NCBI RefSeq assembly: GCF_025854275.1
Contig: NZ_CP107567.1
Span: 1,240,001 to 1,304,000, forward strand
Direction: 5' to 3'
From: Streptomyces peucetius
GTDB taxonomy: Bacteria; Actinomycetota; Actinomycetes; Streptomycetales; Streptomycetaceae
DNA: 64,000 nucleotides
The translations under genes and the position numbers were made by a program. This document shows positions 7,492-16,600 of the stretch, one piece after another. Below the pieces are notes generated by a model, which was not told where the DNA came from, searched no databases, and saw nothing but the letters and a program-made list of their open reading frames with translations. Positions within the stretch are counted from its first letter, which is position 1, and each line of letters starts with the position of its first letter.

Positions 7492-9014
7492 GTGGCCTCC
7501 GAGCGGGCCGCCGCCATGCCCGCCGCGTCGAGGAGCGCCGTACCGACGATCAGGTCGGCGCCGCCGAACTCCGGGTCGTCCAGCTCTGTGCCGTCGTCGA
7601 CGGCGAACAGCAGTCGCTGCTCGCCCTGGCGGTAGGCGGTGCCGACCGGAGGGCTCGCCGCGTGGACGGCGAGGAGTGCCACCAGGTAGGGCAGCTCGGG
7701 GTCCCGGCTGCGTGCCTCCGCCAGCAGGCCCGAGAGGCGACGCGGTGCCTCGTGCTCGAGGTCCAGCAGTTCCATGGCGCTCGCGAGCTGTGCCTCACTG
7801 AAGCGGCTGTCGTCGGGGGTGGCGATCAGGTCCGGTTCCGGCATCTGAGCGCCGAGGTGCTCGCGCTCCGCCGGCGGGGTCAGCAGCAGGTCGACCAGGT
7901 CGCCGACCCGTACGGAGGGCGGCGTGCGCAGCCCGGTGCCCCGGGCGAAGAACGCGTCCGTGACGCGGGTCGCCGACCCGACGGGCAGCGGCAGCAGCGG
8001 CGCCACCAGCTGTCCGTACAGGTCGAGACCGGTACGGGCGGTGGGACGGGCGAACGCCTGCCGGTCCTGTTCCGCGCGGAACAGCGGCCCGGCCTCCAGC
8101 AGCCGGGACTGGAGCTGGGTGTGCCGCCGGATGCAGTCCTTGACGATGTCGACGAGTTCGGCGGCGCGCCGCTTGTGCTCCGGGTCCTCCGCCTCGTCGC
8201 GGGCCTTGCGGATGTTGGTGAGGATCGCGTTCTCGTGGCGGTAGCGGTCGGCCACGTGGTCGAGTGCCTCGGCGATCATGTCGGGGACGGTGTGGAGCCA
8301 GTCCACGGCACGGACGTTGCGGCGGGTGGCCTCGAGCGTCCTGCGCAGCGTCTCCGAGTACTGCACGGTCCGGTAGCGGGCCTGTTCGGCGGCGAGTTGG
8401 GCGTCGGCGAGACGGCCCCGGTTGATGAGAACCTCCAGCTTCACCTCGGCCGCGATCTGTGCGCTGGTCACGTCGGTGTCGAGCGCTCCGACCAGGACGT
8501 TGACCGCTTCGTCCGTGGTGCGCAGATAGACGGTGCCGTCGTGGCCGGGCACTTCCTCGATGAGCTTGAAGTCGTAGTCGCGCCGGGTGTAGACGCCGTC
8601 CGTGCCGAAGGTGCCGTAGACCGCGCGGAACCCGCGGTCTACGCTGCCGACGTTGATCAGGTTCTCCAGCACCCACCGGGCCACGCGCTCATGCTCGGCG
8701 ACGGGTCGGCGGGGGGCCTGGGCGGCCGCGCGCGGCAGCAGACGCGCCACTATCTGGTCGTGGTCGGCACCGGTGTCGAAGTCCATGTTGAGCGTGACGA
8801 GATCGATCGCCGCGAGCGCGACCTCGGCCATGGCGTAGACCGAGTACTCCCCGGCGAGATTCGCCTTGCGTACGTCGAGGTCGTGCAGCGGCGCGGTGCA
8901 CGCGAGCGCGCGGAGCCGCCGCGCGAGCCCTTCGTCGGCGGCCGGGCCCTGCGCGGGGCGCGGCCCCGCGCTGAGCTGGGGCGGAACGGTGTCCGTCGGG
9001 GCAGGCGAAGTCAC
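7488..9014 (-). CDS. Putative kleisin subunit (MksF/JetA-like) of the SMC-like complex
   Basis: A 508-residue, mostly helical protein. I choose the GTG at 9012-9014 (product begins MTSPAPTDTV); the frame stays open upstream, but that part is low-complexity and shadow-like. After a Pro-rich tail there is a winged-helix region (about 70-160) and the stretch YLRTTDEAVNVLVGALD followed by long helices with AEVKLEVLINRGRLADAQ and EQARYRTVQYSETLRRTL. This 'terminal winged helix, then A-x-x-L-x-RG-x-x-x-A helix' pattern resembles the N-terminal half of MukF, MksF and JetA kleisins. A C-terminal helical domain follows. It is the first gene of the operon, with the KITE-like and SMC-like genes downstream. 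The kleisin call is a structural inference supported by gene order. Confidence 0.55.
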   Translation of the reverse strand: MTSPAPTDTVPPQLSAGPRPAQGPAADEGLARRLRALACTAPLHDLDVRKANLAGEYSVYAMAEVALAAIDLVTLNMDFDTGADHDQIVARLLPRAAAQAPRRPVAEHERVARWVLENLINVGSVDRGFRAVYGTFGTDGVYTRRDYDFKLIEEVPGHDGTVYLRTTDEAVNVLVGALDTDVTSAQIAAEVKLEVLINRGRLADAQLAAEQARYRTVQYSETLRRTLEATRRNVRAVDWLHTVPDMIAEALDHVADRYRHENAILTNIRKARDEAEDPEHKRRAAELVDIVKDCIRRHTQLQSRLLEAGPLFRAEQDRQAFARPTARTGLDLYGQLVAPLLPLPVGSATRVTDAFFARGTGLRTPPSVRVGDLVDLLLTPPAEREHLGAQMPEPDLIATPDDSRFSEAQLASAMELLDLEHEAPRRLSGLLAEARSRDPELPYLVALLAVHAASPPVGTAYRQGEQRLLFAVDDGTELDDPEFGGADLIVGTALLDAAGMAAARSEAT

Positions 9015-9209
9015 GGTGCACAGATTAGGTCCTCGCACCGACAACGGTCGAAACGGACGCAGAGCGGACCGGGACGGCTTCCCCCCGGGGGCCTTCGGGC
9101 ACGGGCGGCCGAGGGCTGCCGGGCCGGTCCGTTCGGCCACTTCCGTCCTGGCCGGCACTGGTGCACCCGGTTTGCCCGCATCACACCTGTTGCACCGGAT
9201 TCGCTCGGG

Positions 9210-9250
9210 TCGGGCCGGCCAGTCCGGGCCGGTCAGTCCGGGTCGGTCAC
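9210..9250. repeat. Three 13-14-nt tandem repeats at the GntR gene 3' end
   Basis: Units TCGGGCCGGCCAG (9210-9222), TCCGGGCCGGTCAG (9223-9236) and TCCGGGTCGGTCAC (9237-9250) run through the stop codon of the GntR-type regulator. Confidence 0.7.
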
Positions 9251-9937
9251 GAGCGTCGCGTACGTGAGGACCAGTTGGGCCCGCGAGTCGTCGAGGTACG
9301 CGTCGAGGAGCGTCCGCGCCTCCTCGCGCCGTCCCGCACGCAGCGTCTCCAGGATCTCCCGGTTGCGCACGAGGTACGGCTGGTGCAGCCCGCGCGGGTC
9401 GTCCACGACGTGGAACGCGAGGCGCAGTTCGGCGAGGACGCTGCGCATCAGCTCGTCGGTGCGCGGGCTGCCGGCGAGCGCGACGAGTTCGCGGTGGAAG
9501 TGGATGTTGGCGGTGGAGACGCCCTTCCAGTCCCGCTCGCGCGCGGCACGCTCGCCGCCCGCGACGGCGGCGTCCAGTTCGTCCAGTGCGTACGGCGGCT
9601 TCCCGAGGCGCTGTACGACGGCGCATTCGACGAGTTGCCGGGTCCGGTAGATGTCCTCGACGTCCTCGACGGCGAGGACGCGCACGAAGACGCCGCGGTT
9701 GAGCTCGTGGACGAGCAGCCGTTCGTGGGTGAGCAGGCGGAACGCTTCCCGAAGGGTGTTGCGCGAGACGCCGAGGGCCTTGCCGATGCTGTCCTCCGAC
9801 AGCCGTTCGCCGGGCGGGAAGAAGCCTTCCGCGATGCGGGTGCGCAGGATGTCGGCGACCCGCTCGGCCGTGCTGGTGCGGCCCAACAGCGCCCGGCCGT
9901 CCGCCAGTCCGCCGGCCCTGGGTTCCGTAGTCCCCAC
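9233..9937 (-). CDS. GntR/FadR-family (FCD) transcriptional regulator
   Basis: A 234-residue regulator if the GTG at 9935-9937 is used, which sits behind a purine-rich GGAGAGAGGGG; an ATG 17 codons upstream is possible but would place that site inside the gene. The N-terminal winged helix contains ADILRTRIAEGFFPPGERLS and the recognition region GKALGVSRNTLREAFRLL. The C-terminal FCD all-helical effector domain has YRTRQLVECAVV, HFHRELVALAGSPR and HQPYLVRNREILETLRAG, with the His residues that bind metal or ligand in this group. It is divergent from the MFS carrier and pxpABC genes, and an inverted repeat lies over their promoter. It probably controls 5-oxoproline or related acid uptake and breakdown; the ligand is inferred from context. 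Confidence 0.9.
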   Translation of the reverse strand: MGTTEPRAGGLADGRALLGRTSTAERVADILRTRIAEGFFPPGERLSEDSIGKALGVSRNTLREAFRLLTHERLLVHELNRGVFVRVLAVEDVEDIYRTRQLVECAVVQRLGKPPYALDELDAAVAGGERAARERDWKGVSTANIHFHRELVALAGSPRTDELMRSVLAELRLAFHVVDDPRGLHQPYLVRNREILETLRAGRREEARTLLDAYLDDSRAQLVLTYATLVTDPD

Positions 9938-10006
9938 AACGCCCCTCTCTCCACCGCCGGCCGTCCACGCCGGGCGCGCGGTGCCCATCGTAGAAGCAGG
10001 AACGTC

Positions 10007-10048
10007 CCGACACGACTCTTGTCGGATCGTTCAACAATCCCCTACCTT
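10007..10048 (+). promoter_or_regulatory. Candidate promoter and GntR operator for the MFS-pxpABC genes
   Basis: A -35-like TTGTCG (10019-10024) and a -10 TACCTT (10043-10048) are separated by 18 bases. An inverted repeat CCGACA (10007-10012) / TGTCGG (10020-10025) overlaps the -35, and a second symmetric pair TTGT (10019-10022) / ACAA (10033-10036) lies in the spacer. Such placement suits repression by the divergent GntR-family protein. Confidence 0.45.
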
Positions 10049-10098
10049 TGCGGCACGCACACTCCCGGCAGGCTCCTCCTCCCCCTAGCGAGGTGCAG

Positions 10099-11376
10099 AT
10101 GAGCACGACCCAGGCCCGGCCGAAGCACGACGAACTCCCCGAGTCCTCCGGCGCGTTCGCATGGCTGCGCGCCCTCGGCCCGCGCGGCCGGCGCGCCTTC
10201 GGCGGCGCGTTCGGCGGTTACGCCCTCGACTCGTACGACTACTTCACCCTGCCGCTGAGCATGGTGGCGATCTCCGCGTACTTCAGCCTCGACAACGGAC
10301 AGACCGGACTTCTCACCACGGTCACCCTGGTCGTCTCCGCTGTCGGCGGCGCCCTCGCCGGCATCCTCGCGGACCGGGTCGGACGGGTGAAGGCACTGAT
10401 GATGACGGTCGCCACGTACGCCGTCTTCACGGTCCTGTGCGGCTTCGCGCCCAACTACGAGACCCTGCTGGTCTTCCGCGCCCTGCAGGGCCTCGGCTTC
10501 GGCGGCGAGTGGGCCGTCGGGGCCATCCTGGTCGCCGAGTACGCCACCGCCAAGCACCGCGGACGGACCCTCGGCGCCGTCCAGAGCGCCTGGGCGGCCG
10601 GCTGGGCGCTGGCCGTGATCGTCTACACGCTGGTCTTCCACTTCCTCGACGCCGACACCGCGTGGCGCGTGATGTTCTGGACCGGTGCGCTGCCCGCCCT
10701 GCTGGTGATCTACGTGCGCCGCAATGTCAGCGACGCGCCCGCGGCAGCGGAGCAGCGCCGCACCAGCACCGAGCGCGGGTCGTTCACCACGATCTTCAAG
10801 CGGGACCTGCTGCGCACGACGCTGTTCGCCACGCTGCTGTCGACCGGAGTCCAGGGCGGCTACTACACGCTGGCGACCTGGGTGCCCACCTATCTGAAGA
10901 CGGAGCGCGGACTGACGGTCGTCGGCACCGGCGGGTATCTGACGTTCCTGATCTCCGGCGCCTTCATCGGCTATCTGACCGGGGGTTACCTCACCGACCG
11001 GATCGGCCGCAAGAAGAACATCGCGCTGTTCGCCGTGCTGTCCGCCGTCGGAATCCTCGCCTACACCAACATCCCGTCGGGCGCCAACAGTCTGCTGCTG
11101 GTCCTCGGCTTCCCGCTCGGCTTCTGCATGTCGGCCATCTTCAGCGGCTTCGGTTCGTTCCTCAGCGAGCTGTATCCGACGGCGGTGCGCGGCACGGGCC
11201 AGGGCTTCACGTACAACAGCGGCCGCGCGGTGGGCGCGTTCCTGCCGACGCTCGTCGGTTTCCTGTCCGACAGCTGGGGCGTGGGCGGTGCGCTCGTCCT
11301 CGGCGCCCTCGGCTACGGTCTCGCCGTACTGGCGCTGGCCGGTCTGCCGGAGACACGCGACCGCGAACTTCTCTGA
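10099..11376 (+). CDS. MFS metabolite:H+ symporter, probable 5-oxoproline or organic-acid carrier
   Basis: A 425-residue protein starting at ATG 10099 behind GAGGTGCAG. It has about 12 hydrophobic helices, the loop 2-3 motif GILADRVGRVKALM and its second-half copy GYLTDRIGRKKNIALF, and the helix 4-5 motif GFGGEWAVGAILVAEY that is usual in the sialate/aromatic-acid (SHS/AAHS) branch of the MFS. It lies directly upstream of pxpA (66 bases), so import of 5-oxoproline or a precursor for the PxpABC enzyme is a reasonable inference. The true substrate is not shown by the sequence. The divergent GntR regulator probably controls it. Confidence 0.85.
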   Translation: MSTTQARPKHDELPESSGAFAWLRALGPRGRRAFGGAFGGYALDSYDYFTLPLSMVAISAYFSLDNGQTGLLTTVTLVVSAVGGALAGILADRVGRVKALMMTVATYAVFTVLCGFAPNYETLLVFRALQGLGFGGEWAVGAILVAEYATAKHRGRTLGAVQSAWAAGWALAVIVYTLVFHFLDADTAWRVMFWTGALPALLVIYVRRNVSDAPAAAEQRRTSTERGSFTTIFKRDLLRTTLFATLLSTGVQGGYYTLATWVPTYLKTERGLTVVGTGGYLTFLISGAFIGYLTGGYLTDRIGRKKNIALFAVLSAVGILAYTNIPSGANSLLLVLGFPLGFCMSAIFSGFGSFLSELYPTAVRGTGQGFTYNSGRAVGAFLPTLVGFLSDSWGVGGALVLGALGYGLAVLALAGLPETRDRELL

Positions 11377-11442
11377 CCGGGCCGCCGGGCGGGCGCGGTC
11401 CGCACAGCGGCTCACCCCGCAAGGAACTTGGAGGTGTACTTC

Positions 11443-12207
11443 GTGACCTGGGCGTCGATCGATCTCAACGCCGATCTCGGCGAGGGCTTCGGCCACTGGC
11501 GGCTGACGGACGACGAGGGGCTGCTGTCCGTCGTCACCAGCGCCAACGTCGCCTGCGGCTTCCACGCGGGGGACGCGGTCACGATGCGCCGCGTCTGCGA
11601 CCTCGCGGCCGGACGCGGAGTGCGGATCGGCGCCCAGGTCTCGTACCGCGATCTGGCCGGCTTCGGACGACGGTCCATGGACGTCCCGGCCGACGAGCTC
11701 GCCGCCGAGACCGCCTACCAGATCGGCGCACTGGCCGTCTTCGCGCGGGCGGCCGGCTCCCGCGTCTCGTACGTCAAGCCGCACGGCGCGCTGTACAACC
11801 GCGTCGTGCACGACGAGGAGCAGGCGGCGGCCGTCGTCGAGGGCGTGCTGCTCTCCGGTGAACGTCTGCCGGTGCTGGGCCTGCCCGGCTCGAAACTGCA
11901 CACCATGGCGGAGAAGGCCGGTCTGCCCACCGTCACGGAGGCGTTCGCGGACCGCGCCTACACCGCGCAGGGCACTCTCGTGCCGCGCGGTGAGAGCGGC
12001 GCGGTGATCAGCGACCCGGCGGCGGTGGTCGAACGGTCCGTCAGCATGGCCAGGTTCGGCGTGGTCACCGCGCGGTGCGGCCGCTCGGTCGGCGTCCGTG
12101 CCCGGTCGCTGTGCCTGCACGGCGACACCCCGGGCGCGGTGGCGCTGGCGCGCCGGATACGCGGGGAGCTGGAGTCGGTGGGCGTCCGTGTGCAGGCGTT
12201 CGTATGA
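11443..12207 (+). CDS. pxpA: 5-oxoprolinase subunit A (LamB/YcsF family)
   Basis: A 254-residue protein. GTG 11443 follows GGAGG (11430-11434) with eight bases of spacing; a TTG five codons earlier lies inside that ribosome-binding site and is rejected. Family motifs are clear: DLNADLGEGFG at the N-terminus, SANVACGFHAGD near residue 40, and YVKPHGALYN near 110, which line the active site of this beta/alpha-barrel-like family. PxpA works with PxpB and PxpC to hydrolyse 5-oxo-L-proline to glutamate using ATP, a damage-repair and salvage step for spontaneously cyclised glutamine or glutamate. The stop overlaps the pxpB start (ATGA), so the subunits are made together. Confidence 0.95.
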   Translation: MTWASIDLNADLGEGFGHWRLTDDEGLLSVVTSANVACGFHAGDAVTMRRVCDLAAGRGVRIGAQVSYRDLAGFGRRSMDVPADELAAETAYQIGALAVFARAAGSRVSYVKPHGALYNRVVHDEEQAAAVVEGVLLSGERLPVLGLPGSKLHTMAEKAGLPTVTEAFADRAYTAQGTLVPRGESGAVISDPAAVVERSVSMARFGVVTARCGRSVGVRARSLCLHGDTPGAVALARRIRGELESVGVRVQAFV

Positions 12208-12836
12208 GCGGCGCCGCGCTGCGGGCCCTGCCCGTGGGCGACCGGGCGCTGCTGGTGGAACTCCCCGGCGGCGCGGAGGCGGGCGCCCTCCATGCCGAGC
12301 TGCTGCGCCGCCGCGCCGCGGGCCGGCTGCCCCGCGTCGAGGAGATCGTGCCCGCCGCGCGCACCGTGCTGCTGGACGGACTCGACGACCCCCGTGCTCT
12401 CGCCGAGGACCTGGCCTCCTGGGAGATCCCTCCGCTCGGCGCCGTCGCCGAGCGGTCGGTCGAGATCCCGGTGCGCTACGACGGACCCGACCTGGCGGAG
12501 GTGGCGGCCCTGTGGCAGGTGGGCGCGGACGAGGCCGTACGCATCCACTCGGGGCTCGAGTTCCGGGTCGCGTTCTGCGGTTTCGCGCCCGGCTTCGCCT
12601 ATCTGAGCGGGCTTCCACAGCGTTACGCCGTCCCCCGCCGGGCCACGCCCCGCACCGCCGTGCCGGCGGGGTCCCTCGCGCTGGCCGGCGCGTACACCGG
12701 TGTCTATCCGCGCTCCTCCCCGGGCGGCTGGCAGCTGATCGGGACGACGGACGCCGTGCTGTGGGACACGGCCGCGCAGCCCGCGGCGCTGCTGTCGCCC
12801 GGCACCCGGGTCCGGTTCGTGCCGGAGGGCCGATGA
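12204..12836 (+). CDS. pxpB: 5-oxoprolinase subunit B (KipI family)
   Basis: A 210-residue protein starting at the ATG of an ATGA overlap with pxpA. It carries the allophanate-hydrolase subunit 1/KipI signatures: ALPVGDRALLVEL at the N-terminus, FCGFAPGFAYLSGLP in the centre, and AYTGVYPRSSPGGWQLIG near the C-terminus. In the PxpABC complex PxpB pairs with PxpC. Length is normal for the family. The next gene again overlaps by ATGA, so this is one translationally coupled unit. Confidence 0.95.
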   Translation: MSGAALRALPVGDRALLVELPGGAEAGALHAELLRRRAAGRLPRVEEIVPAARTVLLDGLDDPRALAEDLASWEIPPLGAVAERSVEIPVRYDGPDLAEVAALWQVGADEAVRIHSGLEFRVAFCGFAPGFAYLSGLPQRYAVPRRATPRTAVPAGSLALAGAYTGVYPRSSPGGWQLIGTTDAVLWDTAAQPAALLSPGTRVRFVPEGR

Positions 12837-13699
12837 CGGACCTGGCACTGGCCGTCGTACGGGCCGGGGCGCTGACCACCGTGCAGGACGGGGGACGGCC
12901 CGGGCTGGCCCATCTCGGGGTGCCCCGCTCCGGCGCGCTGGACCTGCCGGCGGCCCGGCTCGCCAACCGCCTGGTGGGCAACGAACAGGACGCCGCCGTG
13001 CTGGAGACGACGCTGAACGGCTGCGCGGTGCGCCCCCGCTGCCCGGTGACCGTCGCCGTCGGCGGCGCCCCGTGCCGGGTCACGGTCGACGGCGAACCGG
13101 CCCGCTGGGGCGCTCCGCTGCGGGTGGCGCCCGGATCGGTGCTGGAGGTCGGGCCGGCGGTACGGGGTGTGCGGAGCTACCTTGCCGTCGCCGGCGGCAT
13201 CGCGGTCGACCCGGTGCTGGGCAGCCGCTCCACCGACCTGCTCTCGGGTCTGGGGCCCGCGCCGCCGGCCGACGGCGCCGTGCTGCCGCTCGGCGCTCCG
13301 GCCGGGCCGCCGGCCCGGGTGGACGTGGAGGTTCCGTGGCCCGCTCCCCCTGCCGAGCTGGTGCTGCGGGTACGGCTCGGTCCGCGCGACGACTGGTTCA
13401 CGGACGGCGCGCTGCGCACGCTCACCCGCGGCGCCTTCCGGGTCTCGTCGGCGAGCAACCGCATCGGGCTGCGTACGGAGGGACCGCGGCTGGAGCGGGC
13501 GGTCGGCGACGAACTGCCCAGCGAGGGCGTGGTGCTGGGCGCGGTCCAGGTGCCGCCGGACGGCCGGCCGGTGGTCTTTCTCGCCGACCACCCCACGACC
13601 GGGGGCTATCCCGTGGTGGGCGTCGTCGACCGGCGTGACCTGCCGGCGGTCGCGCAGGCGGTCCCGGGCACCGCGCTGAGGTTCGTCACGACGCGCTGA
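12833..13699 (+). CDS. pxpC: 5-oxoprolinase subunit C (KipA/biotin-dependent carboxylase-like)
   Basis: A 288-residue protein starting in an ATGA overlap with pxpB. Typical AHS2/KipA motifs are GVPRSGALDLPAARLANRLV near the N-terminus, SYLAVAGGIAVDPVLGSRST in the middle, and HPTTGGYPVVGVV near the C-terminus. It completes the ATP-dependent PxpABC 5-oxoprolinase. Its TGA directly abuts the TCA (reverse stop) of the oppositely oriented single-chain oxoprolinase gene, leaving no base between them, so transcripts must overlap unless terminated inside a gene. Confidence 0.95.
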   Translation: MTDLALAVVRAGALTTVQDGGRPGLAHLGVPRSGALDLPAARLANRLVGNEQDAAVLETTLNGCAVRPRCPVTVAVGGAPCRVTVDGEPARWGAPLRVAPGSVLEVGPAVRGVRSYLAVAGGIAVDPVLGSRSTDLLSGLGPAPPADGAVLPLGAPAGPPARVDVEVPWPAPPAELVLRVRLGPRDDWFTDGALRTLTRGAFRVSSASNRIGLRTEGPRLERAVGDELPSEGVVLGAVQVPPDGRPVVFLADHPTTGGYPVVGVVDRRDLPAVAQAVPGTALRFVTTR

Positions 13700-16600
13700 T
13701 CAGGGCGGCGGTGTCCCGTAGCCACCGCCGCCCGGAGTGCTCACGACCAGTACGTCGCCCGGCTCGACGTCGACCGAGTCGACGCCGGCCGCCGGCACGA
13801 CAGTGCCGTCCGCCCGCACCACACGGTTCTCGCCGAGCGCGCCCGGCTCGCCGCCTGCCATGCCGTACGGCGCGACGCGCCGGTGTCCGGTCAGCAGCGC
13901 CACGGTCATCGGTTCGAGGAAGCGGATCCGGCGGACGACGCCGCGGCCGCCGTTCCATCGGCCGCGTCCGCCGCTGCCGTCGCGTACCGCGAAGGAGTCC
14001 ACGCGGACGGGGAACCGCAGCTCGAGCACCTCGGGGTCGGTGAGGCGCGAGTTGGTCATATGCGTCTGCACGGCGTCCGCGCCGTCGAAGCCGTCACCGG
14101 CGCCGGAGCCGCTCGCCACCGTCTCGTAGTACTGCACACGGTCGTTGCCGAACGTCACGTTGTTCATCGTCCCCGAGCCCTCCGCCTGCACCCCGAGCGC
14201 CGCGTACAGCGCGCCGGTGACGGCCTGTGAGGTCTCGACGTTGCCCGCGACGGTGGCCGCCGGGTGCGTGGGGGCTAGCATGCAGCCCTCGGGCACCCGC
14301 ACCTCCAGCGGCTCCAGGCAGCCGCTGTTGAGGGGGATGTCGTCGGCGACGAGGGTGCGGAAGACGTAGAGAACGGCGGCCATGACCACCGAGGTCGGCG
14401 CGTTGGTGTTGCCCGGCTGCTGGGGGGAGGTCCCGGTGAAGTCGATGACCGCCCCGCGCTCTTCGCGGTCCACCCGCACGGCCACCTGGATGACGGCGCC
14501 GCTGTCGGTCTCGTAGCGGCACTGCCCGTCGTCCAGCGCGGCGACGATGCGGCGTACGGATTCCTCGGCGTTGTCCCGGACGTGCCGCATGTAGGCCTGA
14601 ACGACGTCCGTGCCGAACTGGGCGGTCATCCGGCGGAGTTCGGCGATGCCCTTCTCGTTGGCGGCGATCTGCGCCTTCAGGTCGGCGATGTTGGTGTCCG
14701 GTGCGCGGGAGGGGTACCGGGAGCCGGTGAGCAGGGCGCGTGTCTCCTTCTCGCGCAGCCGGCCGTCGCGTACGAGGAGCCAGTTGTCGAAGAGGACGCC
14801 CTCCTCCTCGATGGTGGTGCTGAAGGCCGGCATCGAGCCGGGGGTGATGCCGCCGATCTCGGCGTGGTGCCCGCGTGAGGCGACCAGGAAGCGCAGTTCG
14901 CCGTCGTCGAAGACCGGCGTGACGACGGTGACGTCGGGCAGGTGCGTGCCGCCGTGGTACGGGTCGTTGACCGCGTAGACGTCACCGGGCCGCAGCTCCC
15001 CCTCCTCGCGGCGGCGCCGCAGCACCTCCTTGATGGACTCGCCCATCGAGCCCAGGTGGACGGGGATGTGGGGCGCGTTGGCGACGAGGTTGCCGTCGGC
15101 GTCGAAGAGGGCGCAGGAGAAGTCGAGCCGTTCCTTGATGTTGACGGAGTGGACGGTGTTCTCCAGCCGCACGCCCATCTGCTCCGCGATGGCCATGAAG
15201 AGGTTGTTGAACACCTCCAGCAGCACCGGGTCGACATCGGTGCCGACCGCGACGCGTGCGGGCCGTGGCCGCACGCGGCTCACCAGCAGGTGCCCGGTGG
15301 CCTGCGCGGCGGCCTGCCAACCGGCATCGACGACGGTGGTGGCGTCGGCCTCCGCGACGATCGCGGGACCGGGCACCTCGTGCCCCGGACGCAGGTCTTC
15401 GCGCCGGTACAGCGGCACCTGGCGCGGCTCGCCGTCGACGAACATCGCCACCCGGTCGGCCCTCGCCGGCGGCCCGCCCGGCGCGGCCGGTTCGTCGGCC
15501 GCGACGGCGTTGTGCTCACCCGCGCCGCCGACCGCTTCGACGGAGACGGCCTCCACCACGACGGGCTTGTCCATGGTGAACGCGTACCGGGCCCGGTGGG
15601 CCGACTCGAAGGCCGCGCGCATGGCGTCGGCGGTGTCCAGCGGCACGGGAAGGCTCGCGTCCGTGCCGGCGTAGCGCAGCAGCACCCGGGCGTGCGTGCT
15701 GATCGCGGAGTCCGGGACACCGTCGTCGCGCAGTTCGCCGCGGGTGCGGGCGGCCAGTTCGTCGCAGAGGCCGCGGACCTTCGTCTGTGTCCGTTCGTCG
15801 AGTCCGGCCTCGACGGACCGCTCACGCATCGCGGTCGCGTCGGCGAGGCCGATGCCGTAGGCGGACAGGACGCCGGCGAGCGGCGGGACGAGCACCGTGT
15901 CGACGCCGAGGGCGTCGGCGACGGCGCAGGCGTGCTGGCCGCCCGCACCACCGAAGGAGGTGAGTGCGTAGCGGGTGACGTCGTGGCCGCGCTGGACGGA
16001 GATCTTCTTCACGGCGTTGGCCATGTTGAGGACGGCGATCTCCAGGAACCCCGCCGCGACCTCCTCGGGGCTGCGCCGGTCCCCGGTGGCCGCGGTGATC
16101 TCGTCGGCCAGCGCGGTGAAGCGTTCGCGCACGACGCCGGCGTCCAGCGGCAGGTTGCCGCGCGGACCGAACACGGCCGGGAAGTGGGCGGGCTGGATGC
16201 GGCCGAGCATCACGTTGGCGTCGGTGACGGTGAGCGGGCCGCCGCGCCGGTAGCAGGCCGGACCCGGGTCGGCGCCGGCCGAGTCCGGGCCGACGCGGTA
16301 GCGGCGCCCGTCGAAGTGGAGGACCGAGCCGCCGCCCGCGGCGACGGTGTGGATGCTCATCATCGGGGCGCGCATCCGCACACCGGCGACCTGGGTGCCG
16401 AGTTCACGCTCGAACTCGCCCGCGTAGTGGCAGACATCGGTGGACGTGCCGCCCATGTCGAAGCCGATGACCTTCTCGAAACCGGCCTGCCGGGAGGTAC
16501 GGGCCGCCCCGACGACGCCGCCGGCCGGACCCGAGAGCACGGCGTCCTTGCCGCGGAAGTGCGTGGCCTCGCGCAGGCCGCCGTTGGACTGCATGAACAT

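Noticed and set aside
3739..9650. Very long plus-strand open frames (over 800 and over 1200 codons) antisense to the SMC-like operon
   Set aside because: They are Gly/Arg/Val-rich low-complexity products created by high third-position GC on the opposite strand. The minus-strand frames carry real ATPase motifs, starts and ribosome-binding sites.
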